Assembly: GCF_903915725.1 (NCBI RefSeq) | Contig: NZ_CAIWTY010000068.1 | Coordinates: 69,211-123,064, forward strand | DNA: 53,854 nucleotides | Direction: 5' to 3' | Origin: an uncultured Rhodopila sp. | Lineage (GTDB): Bacteria > Pseudomonadota > Alphaproteobacteria > Acetobacterales > Acetobacteraceae | Shown: piece after piece, positions 18,689 through 29,175 of the stretch | Layout of the letters: every line of letters begins with the position of its first letter | How positions within the stretch are numbered: position 1 is the first letter of the stretch | Translations under genes and position numbers: made by a program | The notes under the pieces: model-generated | The model's input: only the letters and a program-made list of their open reading frames with translations | The model's database searches: none | Told to the model about the DNA's origin: nothing

Positions 18689-19399
18689 CTAATACCCCAG
18701 ATACGAGCGCCGGATGCCCTCGTCCTTGCTGATCTCCGCCGCAGGGCCGGACATCACGATCCGCCCGGTTTCCAGCAGGTAGGCGTCCTCCGCGAATTCC
18801 AGCGCCAAAGCGGCATTTTGCTCAACCAGCAGGATGCTCACACCGGCATCTTCCCGGATGCGCTTCAGAATGCGGAAAATCTCCTGCACGATCAGTGGCG
18901 CCAAGCCGAAGGACGGCTCATCCAGCAGCAGCAGCCGCGGACGCAGCAGCAGGGCGCGGGCGATCGCCAGCATCTGTTGCTCGCCGCCCGACAGAGTGCC
19001 CGCCTGTTGCTTGAAACGCTCCTTCAGGCGAGGAAAATACGCGAACATGTGTCCGAAATCGGCCGTCGCCTCGCGCGCGGGGCGGGTGTAGGCGCCGAGT
19101 TTCAGGTTCTCCTCGACGGTCAGTTCCATGAAGGTGCCGCGCCCTTCGGGGACATGGGCGACGCCGAGACGCACGATGTCCTCGGTCGCCATGCCGTCGA
19201 TCCGCCGCCCGTCAAGGCTGATGTCGCCTCGGGCGCGAACCAGGCCGCAGATCGCGCGCAAGGTGGTCGTCTTGCCGGCCCCGTTGGCGCCCAGCAGAGC
19301 GGTCACGCCACCCTGGCGCACCGCGAAATCAATCCCATGCAGAACCTTGGTCTCACCGTAGGCGGCGTGGACGCCCTTGGCCTCAAGCAGGTTGCTCAC
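18689..19399 (-). CDS. livF: Branched-chain amino acid ABC transporter ATP-binding protein LivF
   Basis: Cytoplasmic ATPase of the HAAT importer, 236 residues. It shows Walker A GANGAGKTTT, the ABC signature LSGGEQQMLAIARAL, Walker B LLLLDEPSFGLAP and the H-loop-region ILLVEQNAALAL. The VPEGRGTFMELTVEENL stretch is typical of LivF rather than LivG. It is the first gene of the cluster and is divergent from the sulfotransferase gene. Neither livG nor the binding protein livK is adjacent, so the transporter must borrow these from elsewhere or be incomplete. Confidence 0.94.
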   Translation of the reverse strand: MSNLLEAKGVHAAYGETKVLHGIDFAVRQGGVTALLGANGAGKTTTLRAICGLVRARGDISLDGRRIDGMATEDIVRLGVAHVPEGRGTFMELTVEENLKLGAYTRPAREATADFGHMFAYFPRLKERFKQQAGTLSGGEQQMLAIARALLLRPRLLLLDEPSFGLAPLIVQEIFRILKRIREDAGVSILLVEQNAALALEFAEDAYLLETGRIVMSGPAAEISKDEGIRRSYLGY

Positions 19400-19595
19400 G
19401 CACGAAACCCGGGTGCGATGCCCTTGCAGCCTGCCATGGACCTCCCCTGACCGTTGTTTTTGTTACAGCCAGCAAAACCTGACGAAGCGAACCGGCCAAG
19501 TCAATCGGGCGAAGCCTCACGACTCCGCCGGTTTGCCGCTTCCCCTTTGCGCCGCGGACGATCATACGGAAGCCGAACCGAGTTCCGGAGAGCGC

Positions 19596-20417
19596 ATGAC
19601 CGATCCCACCGCCGTGCATTTCATCTCGGGCCTGCCGAGGTCCGGATCGACCTTGCTCAGCACCCTGTTGCGGCAAAATCCGATGTTCATGAGCGCGGTC
19701 ACCAGCCCCGTGCTGGATCTCTACACCACAGTTCTGCGGCAGTTGGGCGCCGCATCGGAATTCGCCTCGTTCTTCTCGGATGATCGGCGGGCGCGCATCC
19801 TGAAAGGGCTGATGCGAGACTATCACGCGCCCGGGCCGGAACAGGTGGTGTTCGACACCGCCCGTCTCTGGACCCGGCATCTTGCGCTGATCGATACGCT
19901 GTTCCCGGACGCGCGCATCATCTGCTGCGTGCGCGATGTGCCGTGGATCATGGACAGCGTCGAGCGGATGCTGCACCGCAATCCCCTGCAGACCTCGGCC
20001 ATCTTCGAGCACATGGCCGGCCTGTCCATCGCCAACCGCACGTTGTCTCTGATGGAGCAAAGCAAGGGCTTCATCGGCGCCCCTTGGAGCGGTCTGCGCG
20101 AGGCCTGGTTCGGCCCGTTCGCCCGCAAGCTGATCATCATTCCCTACGAAAGCCTCGCCAACCGGCCAAAGGAAACGCTTGATCGGCTATACGCCTGTCT
20201 GGGGGCGGCGGCGTTCGCGCACCGGTTCGACGGCCTGGAAAGCGGCGAGGCGGAGTATGATGCCAGGCTGGGCATGCCCGGCTTGCATGATGTGCGTTCT
20301 CGGGTGTCGCTGGTTCCCCGCCAGAGCGTCCTGCCGCCGGAACTGATCAGTAAATATGCCGGAGCGAGTTTTTGGCGGGACGGGAGCGACAACCCCGGAG
20401 GCGCGGCGATACTATAG
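19596..20417 (+). CDS. Sulfotransferase family protein
   Basis: Predicted PAPS-dependent sulfotransferase of 273 residues. The 5'-phosphosulphate loop is clear at the N-terminus (HFISGLPRSGSTLLSTLLRQ). The 3'-phosphate-binding strand and helix appear at about residues 104-125 (DARIICCVRDVPWIMDSVERM). The acceptor is unknown; bacterial members act on sugars, lipids or antibiotics. I chose the ATG at 19596 (MTDPTAVHF), 6 bases after CCGGAG; the frame is open further upstream to 19377 but that part overlaps the divergent livF start. It is convergent with the histidine kinase gene. Confidence 0.87.
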   Translation: MTDPTAVHFISGLPRSGSTLLSTLLRQNPMFMSAVTSPVLDLYTTVLRQLGAASEFASFFSDDRRARILKGLMRDYHAPGPEQVVFDTARLWTRHLALIDTLFPDARIICCVRDVPWIMDSVERMLHRNPLQTSAIFEHMAGLSIANRTLSLMEQSKGFIGAPWSGLREAWFGPFARKLIIIPYESLANRPKETLDRLYACLGAAAFAHRFDGLESGEAEYDARLGMPGLHDVRSRVSLVPRQSVLPPELISKYAGASFWRDGSDNPGGAAIL

Positions 20418-20463
20418 AGTCAGACCAGTTCGCCGGAATCGTATGACGGATTGTCCGAGCGCC

Positions 20464-23049
<2,586 letters not shown>

Positions 23050-23267
23050 CAGCGGCGCTCACCCGCCACAGCCGATCGGCGGCACGCGTTCCGTGCTTTC
23101 GTTGGTTTGGCCGTCTGATCGATCATCCGACTGATTCTACCGGTAGAAATGGCTGGCGCCGGTTTATATCGTTTCGGGCCGCCTGTCTTTTGTAATATGG
23201 CGTTTCGGAGCCTCTCCCGGCTCAGATCCCACTTGACCGGCCGGGCGGCGCGCGGCCCTTTTGACCC

Positions 23268-25766
23268 ATGCAGATCCTCCTCCAACTGGGCTGGCTCATC
23301 GGCTGGGTCCTGGGCATCATCGGCTTCTTCAGTGCACGGTCCGCCCACCGGGAGCTGCGGCGGCTGCGCGCGCCGGCCGAACCGGCACGGGAGCCGCTGG
23401 CCGTCCCGCTGGCCGTCCCGCTGGCCGTCCCGCCGGCCGAACCGCCGCCGCCGACCTCGCCCCCGCGCCGGGACCTTGAGGCGCTGATCACCATGAACTG
23501 GGGCGTCTGGCTCGGCTCCGCGGCGCTGCTGTTCGCGGGTGTCTTCCTGGTGCGCTATGCCGTGGAGCAGGAACTGCTCGGCCCCGCCGCCCGCTGCGGC
23601 TTCGCCGCGCTGCTGGGTGTCGTGCTGCTGGCCGGGGCGGAGTTCCTGCACCGGCACGAAGGGCCCGCCCTGCCCGGCCCGTTCCGCACCGACCAGGCGC
23701 CGAGCGGGCTGGCCGCCGGCGGCACGGCGTTCCTGTTCGGTGCCGCGTACGGGGCGGGGCCGTTCTATGGCCTGCTGCCGGCGCTGCTGAGTTTCGCGGC
23801 GATGGCGGCGGCGTCGCTGTTCGCTCTGGCCGCCGCGCTGCGCTACGGACCGCTGACCGCCGCGACCGGCATCGCGGGGGCGTTCGCGACGCCGGCCCTG
23901 GTGGCAACGCAAGATCCGTCCTTGCCGGGGTTGTTCAGCTATCTGTTCCTGGTTTCGGCCGCCGCGCTGATCGTGGTGCGGCGCACGGCATGGACCTGGC
24001 TGGGTTGGGCGGCAGCCATCGGCGGCTGTTTGTGGGTTTGTTTCGCCGGGCTGACGGACGCGCCGGACCGCTGGGCCGCCGCTTTGTTCGTGCCAGCCGC
24101 CGCGGCGTTGAACCTGGCGCTGCTGCCGGGCGCGGCGCTGGAGCACCGGATCGGGCGGCGGCTGGCGTGGCTGCCCTTCGCCGCGCTCGGTGCCGCCGGG
24201 CTGGTGCTGGATGCGTTCGCGCCCGGCCTGGCGCCTCAGGCGGCGCTGCTGGCGCTGTCGCCGATAGCGGTATGGAAGGGGGTTGCGGAGCCGCGGCTCG
24301 ACCGCCTGCCGTGGCTCGCCGCGGTGCTCGGGTTGCTGTCGCTGCTGATTTGGGCGGTGCCGGCGTGGCAGCCGACGGGCGAGGTGATCCGCGCGGATGG
24401 GGTCGTCCAGGCGGTTTTGCCCGGGGCCTGGGCGCCTGCCGCGCTGGTGCCGTTGCTGACCGCCGCTTTTGTGTTGGCGGGATTCCATGCCGCCGCCGGG
24501 CTTTGGTTGGAGCGGCGGGCGGCTCACCCCCTGCCCTGGGCCGCTCTGGTCGCCGCGGTCCCGGTGCTGACGCTGGCCGTTGCCTATGCGCGTATTACCG
24601 GGTTCCAGACCGGAGTCGCCTGGGCCGCCGCCGCCTTGGCGCTGAGCGGGACGCTGACCGGCACCGCCACGCTGGCCGCAGACGATCGTCAGCGGGCCGG
24701 GGTGCATGCCGCCGGAGCGGTGGCCGCTTTGGCGCTGGGCTGCGGGATGCTGCTGCACGACTACTGGCTGACTTTAGCGGTGGCGCTGTTCCTGCCGCCA
24801 CTGGCGTGGATCGAGACGCGGGCGGATCTGCCGGCGCTGCGGCCGGTGGCGTTGGTGGTGGCGTGCGTGGTGATCGTGCGGCTGACGCTGAACTGGTATG
24901 TGCTGGACTACGCGTTCGGGGATCTGCCGCTGGCGAACGGGCTGGTGGCGGGATACGCGCTGCCCGCCGCCTCGTTCGCCTTCGCCTCTATGCTGTTCCG
25001 CCGCCGGGGCGATGATCGGCTGGTCGCGACGCTGGAGGCGGGCGCGGTCACCTTTCTGGCGCTGTTCGTCGCGCTGGAGATCCGCCACTGGAGCGGTGAC
25101 GGCGATCTGGCTCGCCCCGGCGGCTTCACCGAGGCCGCGCTGCATCTGCTGACGCTGGCCGTGCAGGCGACGGCGTATCTGTATCTGGCACAGCGGACGG
25201 GGCGCGCGGTGCTGCGTTGGGCGTGGCAGGTGCTGGGCGGGATCGCTTTGATTGACGCAGCGGCGTTGCTGGTGGCGAACCCGATGGTGACCGGCGCCCG
25301 CGCGGGGGTTTTGACGCTGGGCGCGGCGTATCTCGTGCCGGCCTGTCTCGCCATCGTGGCGCGGCGGATCGTGGGCGATGCCCGGGTTCGCCTGGCGCTG
25401 GGCGCCTACGCGGTGGCGGCCGGGTTCGGCTGGATCACCTTGCAGATCCGGCAGGTTTTCCACCCGGACGGGATGGCGTTTGCCGGCTCACGGGTGGAGG
25501 CGGCGGAACTTTGGGGCTGGTCCGGCGCCTGGCTGGCTTACGGTATCGGCCTGATGGTACAGGGTATCCGCAGCGGGCAGCGATGGTTGAGGCTGACGGC
25601 ACTGGGGGTGATCGGGCTGGTGTGTATGAAGGTATTCGCGATCGACATGTCGGGGCTGACCGGGCTGTGGCGGGTGGTGTCGTTCCTCGGCCTCGGCCTG
25701 GCGCTGATCGGGCTGGGGGCGGTCTACCGGCGGTTCGTGCCGGTGCGGCAGGGGGAGGAGGCGTGA
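23268..25766 (+). CDS. DUF2339 domain-containing polytopic membrane protein
   Basis: A very hydrophobic 832-residue protein of the DUF2339 family (function unknown), with some 20 or more predicted membrane helices. It starts MQILLQLGWLIGWVLGIIGF, a first helix. A short basic/Pro-rich cytoplasmic stretch follows, with the tandem PLAV repeat, and then the conserved entry segment MNWGVWLGSAALLFAGVFLV (about 76-95). The very GC-rich coding sequence leaves long open frames on the other strand (one at 23049-24758), but those are Arg/Gln/Gly-rich and match nothing. It is divergent from the kinase gene with 218 bases between them. Confidence 0.88.
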   Translation: MQILLQLGWLIGWVLGIIGFFSARSAHRELRRLRAPAEPAREPLAVPLAVPLAVPPAEPPPPTSPPRRDLEALITMNWGVWLGSAALLFAGVFLVRYAVEQELLGPAARCGFAALLGVVLLAGAEFLHRHEGPALPGPFRTDQAPSGLAAGGTAFLFGAAYGAGPFYGLLPALLSFAAMAAASLFALAAALRYGPLTAATGIAGAFATPALVATQDPSLPGLFSYLFLVSAAALIVVRRTAWTWLGWAAAIGGCLWVCFAGLTDAPDRWAAALFVPAAAALNLALLPGAALEHRIGRRLAWLPFAALGAAGLVLDAFAPGLAPQAALLALSPIAVWKGVAEPRLDRLPWLAAVLGLLSLLIWAVPAWQPTGEVIRADGVVQAVLPGAWAPAALVPLLTAAFVLAGFHAAAGLWLERRAAHPLPWAALVAAVPVLTLAVAYARITGFQTGVAWAAAALALSGTLTGTATLAADDRQRAGVHAAGAVAALALGCGMLLHDYWLTLAVALFLPPLAWIETRADLPALRPVALVVACVVIVRLTLNWYVLDYAFGDLPLANGLVAGYALPAASFAFASMLFRRRGDDRLVATLEAGAVTFLALFVALEIRHWSGDGDLARPGGFTEAALHLLTLAVQATAYLYLAQRTGRAVLRWAWQVLGGIALIDAAALLVANPMVTGARAGVLTLGAAYLVPACLAIVARRIVGDARVRLALGAYAVAAGFGWITLQIRQVFHPDGMAFAGSRVEAAELWGWSGAWLAYGIGLMVQGIRSGQRWLRLTALGVIGLVCMKVFAIDMSGLTGLWRVVSFLGLGLALIGLGAVYRRFVPVRQGEEA
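23394..23441 (+). repeat. Tandem 12-bp repeat within the DUF2339 gene
   Basis: Three perfect copies of CCGCTGGCCGTC (23394-23429) and one degenerate copy (23430-23441) encode PLAVPLAVPLAVPPAE in the cytoplasmic linker after the first membrane helix. In-frame repeats like this can change length by slippage without breaking the frame. Confidence 0.9.
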
Positions 25767-25808
25767 CGGTCAGCTCTATCTTCTCGTCATGGCATGGGTT
25801 GATTTATT

Positions 25809-25839
25809 CGTCATGGCCCGGACAGGCCGGTCAATGACG
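25809..25839. repeat. Short palindromic element at the end of the PGDYG-like gene
   Basis: CGTCATGGCCCGGAC followed by a near-complementary AGGCCGGTCAATGACG forms an imperfect hairpin related to the arms of the 18577-18654 element. It overlaps the last eight codons and stop codon of the gene at 25811-26320. A partial start of the same motif (TCGTCATGGCATGG) occurs just before it at about 25784. Confidence 0.7.
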
Positions 25840-26320
25840 TTGGGGCGGTGTTGGTCGGCGCCGCCTCATACGTCGCCCTGAAGATCGCGTCCTGCATCAC
25901 ACCGTGGCTGCCATCCTCGTAGCGCAGCAGCCAGTCGCCGGGGTGCCCGTGCAACGCATCCGGCTGCCAGCCGACGGGCACCCGTGTGTCGCGATCGAGT
26001 TGCAGCGCCAGCGCGACCGAGGGGCTCTTGCGATACAGTCCGTCCTGCCCGGCCTCCGTCGGCGGTTCCGGGGTGTAGCTGGCCAGGAACAGGTCCCGCC
26101 GCACCGGCCAGTGCTCCCCGTGCACGCCGGTCAGCAGCGCGTCGCCGGTGCGGAAGCGTACCGGACCTTCCAGGGTCTCGCACATGCCGTCATGTTGCGC
26201 AAACGCCACCTGCACCGGGATCGGCCGTTTGACCACCCGCTGCGCGCGGGGGTTGGTGGTGAGGTCAGGGAGTTCGCTCAGACGATCACGTCCTTCTGCC
26301 GTCGCACCTGACTGTGCCAC
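25811..26320 (-). CDS. Protein with two PGDYG-like repeats
   Basis: A 169-residue soluble protein of unknown function. Two copies of one motif are visible 69 residues apart: TGDALLTGVHGEHWPVRRDL ending FLASY (58-82), and PGDWLLRYEDGSHGVMQDAI ending FRATY (127-151). Their pattern, GD-hydrophobic-Gly-x(2)-W/G-V-x(2)-Asp-x-Phe-x(3)-Tyr, resembles the PGDYG domain. The called start is a GTG (26320) overlapping the upstream gene by 43 bases; a later start near the upstream stop (26278) is possible. The overlap suggests coupled expression with the membrane protein. The last eight residues are encoded by a palindromic repeat, so the original C-terminus may have been replaced. Confidence 0.7.
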   Translation of the reverse strand: MAQSGATAEGRDRLSELPDLTTNPRAQRVVKRPIPVQVAFAQHDGMCETLEGPVRFRTGDALLTGVHGEHWPVRRDLFLASYTPEPPTEAGQDGLYRKSPSVALALQLDRDTRVPVGWQPDALHGHPGDWLLRYEDGSHGVMQDAIFRATYEAAPTNTAPTSLTGLSGP

Positions 26321-27852
26321 GACGTGGTCTCCCGCGCCATCGCCTCCGCCGCGCGGGCCGCGAGAGTGCGCACGTTCGGCCAGTCTGCCTCGGCTTGGTC
26401 GATCATCTTGTCCAGATCGTCCTGTATCGGTTCGAGTTCGCCCGCAGCCTCCAGGCTCAGTTGAGCGCGATGGACGAAGCCAAGCCGCGTCGCCACGCCA
26501 TGAATTGCCGCCGCGAAGGCCGGCATCGCGGCGGTGGCGAGCAGCAGCAGACTGCTTCCATAATCAACCAGCTCCGCGACGACGGCCACGACGGCCACGC
26601 CGAACAGGATGACCGTCAGGCGGATCAGCCGATCCTCGGCGCACTCCAGCCTGTGGTGGTTGTCGTGGTGATAGGTTGTCTGATCCTTCACAACGAGCTT
26701 CAGCCAGCGCGCGGCCTCCAGCGCGGATGGCGCCGCCGCAAGCTCCGGCAGACCCTGGTCGCGGACCGCCCGCTTGACCTCGGCCAAAGCGCGTTTGGAT
26801 TCGTCCGCCCGGGGAGGCACCTTGTCCACGCTGCACAAGGCGCGGGGGACGACCAGAAGCGGCAGGCACATGCGGGCGATGCGGAGCTGCTCGGCGCCGA
26901 AGCGGCAGGCGGTCCAGCGATCCTGCAAGCGGACCCGGCGGCTGGAGAGGGTCGTCGCCAGGACGATGACGAGCATGGCCAGTTCGGCGACCGCCCAGGG
27001 CAGGTCGGGCAGTTTATGGAGTGATACGATATGCCCGGCCACGGCGAACAGCACCGCGGAGGCGGCGGCCAAGTAGGCGGCCCAGGCGAGGTCGCGATGA
27101 ATGTACGACCCATACAGCGCGCTGCGGTCGAGCTGATCGAAGGCCGCGACGATGGGGCGGCCAGTATCCTGCGCGTCGCGGTCGGGTGCAAGATCTTCCC
27201 AGCCCTCGGGGGCGAAATACGGCGTGTGGGGCCACTCCGCTTTGAATGCGCAGGCGTGCAGCCTCCGGCGGCTTTTGGCGGCGCCGTCACGCTTGGGGCC
27301 TCGCCAGGCGAAAGCGGCGAGTTCCAGAAGGAACTGTTCCACCCGCCCCCAAACGCGCGGGAACGGGATGCGCGAGCCGGGTTGCTCCGGATCGAGGCGG
27401 TGGGAGATGCTTGGGTGCGGGTGGATGACAGGCGGCTGGCCGCCCGGGACAAGGAAGTGTTTGTGAAGCTCCTCCGCCAGTCCCACCAGACGCCGTTTCG
27501 GCCGATCGGCGGGGACGAGCAGGCAGTCGGACAGCGCCAGGGCAAGGTCGTTGGTTTCTTCCTTTCCGCTGTCCGGCGGCATGCGAACCAGCGGCAGCGC
27601 GGTGGGCGGGGGCGTTATGTCGGCGGGGACCAGGACCTGGACCGCAACACCGGCCCGGGCGACGGCCTCGGCCAGGGTCATATCGGCCTCCGAGGCGAGG
27701 CGTACCAACAGGCGGACACGCGCGTGCGGCTGCGTCAGGCTGGCGATTAGGGCGGCGGTGTCCGGCGGGGTGAGGAAGAGCTCCGGCGCCAGCAGCACGA
27801 CGGTGGTGTTGGGATGCCGGGGTGGTTTGGTTTTGTTGGGCGATTCGGTCAT
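26278..27852 (-). CDS. Membrane protein with SLOG-like N-terminus and SLATT-like C-terminus (putative effector)
   Basis: A 524-residue protein I cannot place in a named family with certainty. Residues 14-140 look like an alpha/beta nucleotide-sensor fold: strand-rich VVLLAPELFLTPPDT, VRLLVRLASEAD, then NDLALALSDCLLVPADRPKR and LAEELHKHFLVPG, reminiscent of SLOG proteins. Four hydrophobic segments follow (about 254-276, 286-304, 408-428, 431-452). The first pair is followed by DRWTACRFGAEQLRIARM and the second preceded by a helix with Tyr/His/Arg, as in SLATT/DUF4231 proteins. Its ATG is preceded by GGAAG within the end of the upstream DUF4062-like gene, 5 bases away. SLATT proteins are proposed pore-forming effectors in nucleotide-triggered conflict systems; that role here is inference. 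Confidence 0.6.
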   Translation of the reverse strand: MTESPNKTKPPRHPNTTVVLLAPELFLTPPDTAALIASLTQPHARVRLLVRLASEADMTLAEAVARAGVAVQVLVPADITPPPTALPLVRMPPDSGKEETNDLALALSDCLLVPADRPKRRLVGLAEELHKHFLVPGGQPPVIHPHPSISHRLDPEQPGSRIPFPRVWGRVEQFLLELAAFAWRGPKRDGAAKSRRRLHACAFKAEWPHTPYFAPEGWEDLAPDRDAQDTGRPIVAAFDQLDRSALYGSYIHRDLAWAAYLAAASAVLFAVAGHIVSLHKLPDLPWAVAELAMLVIVLATTLSSRRVRLQDRWTACRFGAEQLRIARMCLPLLVVPRALCSVDKVPPRADESKRALAEVKRAVRDQGLPELAAAPSALEAARWLKLVVKDQTTYHHDNHHRLECAEDRLIRLTVILFGVAVVAVVAELVDYGSSLLLLATAAMPAFAAAIHGVATRLGFVHRAQLSLEAAGELEPIQDDLDKMIDQAEADWPNVRTLAARAAEAMARETTSWHSQVRRQKDVIV

Positions 27853-27857
27853 GGTCG

Positions 27858-28238
27858 TTACTTCCGGCGCGGAGATTGCGGTGCTGGCTGAGAGAGGGCG
27901 GCGATGGCGCTGTCGAACCAGGCGAGATGCGCTTCGTAGTCAGTGCTGCTGGGATAGGATTCGCCGGTCACCGGATGGCAGGGGAAGCTATCCGGCAGCG
28001 TCGTGCCGAGACGGCCGCCGAAAATCTCGATGACGCTGTCGCACTCCGCCGCCTCCGCGATCTGCTCGTGCAAGCCGGCGTGGGAGGAGTAGAAATTTTC
28101 ATCCCACAGGATGGCTTCGATGCGCACGTGCCCGGCGAATTCGCCGTTCAGCCGATCCACCGCCATGGCCACGCGTTGCCGCTCCGCGCAGACGTCCGCG
28201 GTGGAGGAGACGAACAGACGGATCACCGGTTCGGTCAT
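27858..28238 (-). CDS. Short DUF4062-like protein
   Basis: A 126-residue protein resembling the N-terminal effector/adaptor domain (DUF4062, TIR-like fold) of bacterial STAND NTPases: RLFVSSTADVCAERQRVAMA, EAILWDENFYSSHAGLHEQI, DSVIEIFGGRLGTTLP, and YPSSTDYE. In the usual context this domain is fused to a large NTPase-repeat protein. Here it stands alone and ends soon after the STDYE motif with a polar tail. It is the first gene of the cassette with the SLATT-like and PGDYG-like genes, 5 bases upstream of the former. The ATG at 28238 lacks a strong ribosome site. Confidence 0.7.
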   Translation of the reverse strand: MTEPVIRLFVSSTADVCAERQRVAMAVDRLNGEFAGHVRIEAILWDENFYSSHAGLHEQIAEAAECDSVIEIFGGRLGTTLPDSFPCHPVTGESYPSSTDYEAHLAWFDSAIAALSQPAPQSPRRK

Positions 28239-28317
28239 GGCGGGGGCTCTGGCGGGTCACAACAATACAGCAACTATTGCGTGATTGGCAAACCGTGGCT
28301 AGTGGCCACGTTTCCCC

Positions 28318-28370
28318 TCATAGCCCGAGCCATCCCCGCCACCGCCTGCCGCGACGGGTGGCCCCGGGTT
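28318..28370. repeat. Decayed copy of the palindromic element
   Basis: The 166 bases between the DUF4062-like gene and the SYLF gene contain TGCCGCGACGGGTGGCCC, matching the loop and second arm of the 18577-18654 element (TGCCGCGACAGGTGGCCC), preceded by a degraded first arm (CTCATAGCCCGAGCC). The arms no longer pair well. Confidence 0.5.
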
Positions 28371-28404
28371 TCGCTGAACCGCCACCGGCAGCCCGGTCGA
28401 AGCG

Positions 28405-29079
28405 TTACCCCGGCAGCTCGGCTTTAAGCCTTGCAGCCTGCGGGTTGTTGGCGTGGCCCTCCAGAATCTGCCTGCCATTGACCTGCTTGCGGTAATACGC
28501 AACGTCCTCGGCCGTATTCTGGATGATTTCGGCCCTGTTGATATCGGCAGCGGCAAATCCGCCGGGCTGGTCGGACCACAGGATGATATCGCCCCCGGCC
28601 CCGGGTGCGCGCTCCGGCGCGGAAGCGTTCACGATCGTAAGGCCATCGCTGCCGTTCAACGAAAAACCGCTGCCGCGGGTGAATTCCGACACCGCCTTGG
28701 GGGTCATCAGGATCATCACCAGCGGCGCGGTCCTGGCGTCGCGTGGCCCAGCGATCGACACCCCGCCGATGGACAGAAACACCGGGTCGCTCCAGGGGCC
28801 GTTGCCGTCATGCGTCAGCAGAACGCCCTGCCCGCTTGGGCCGCCGACAAGGAAAGACCCGTTCACCATTTCAGGCACTATAAATACGCCTTTTGCGTGC
28901 TTCAGCACTGACTCGAAGCGCGTGTCGGCCATAATCTTCAGAACCGTCTGAGCGGCATGATCGACCAGCTGTTGGCCGCCTTCACCGTTCATGGCTCCCG
29001 ATTGGGCACGCACTGGGCCGGCGCAGACAAATCCCCCGATGGCCAGAGCAGCGATAGGGAGAAGCAAAGACCGAGTCAT
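28405..29079 (-). CDS. SYLF (Ysc84-type) lipid-binding domain protein, exported
   Basis: A 224-residue protein with a cleavable signal peptide (MTRSLLLPIAALAIGGFVCA, cut near AQS at residue 26) and a SYLF domain: LKHAKGVFIVPEMVNGSFLV, GPWSDPVFLSIGGVSIAG and LMTPKAVSEF, then DIILWSDQPGGFAAADINRA. SYLF domains bind phosphoinositides or actin in eukaryotes; the bacterial role, probably periplasmic, is not established. The ATG at 29079 follows AGAGGAGG, an excellent ribosome site. It is downstream of kup in the same orientation with 96 bases between them. Confidence 0.88.
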   Translation of the reverse strand: MTRSLLLPIAALAIGGFVCAGPVRAQSGAMNGEGGQQLVDHAAQTVLKIMADTRFESVLKHAKGVFIVPEMVNGSFLVGGPSGQGVLLTHDGNGPWSDPVFLSIGGVSIAGPRDARTAPLVMILMTPKAVSEFTRGSGFSLNGSDGLTIVNASAPERAPGAGGDIILWSDQPGGFAAADINRAEIIQNTAEDVAYYRKQVNGRQILEGHANNPQAARLKAELPG

Positions 29080-29175
29080 CGCTTAACCTCCTCTGATGGT
29101 CAGAGGAAAACGCGGCCGCACCTTTCCAGTTCATTACCGCGAGTTCACGTTTCGCGGAGCAGGCCGCGGACACCA

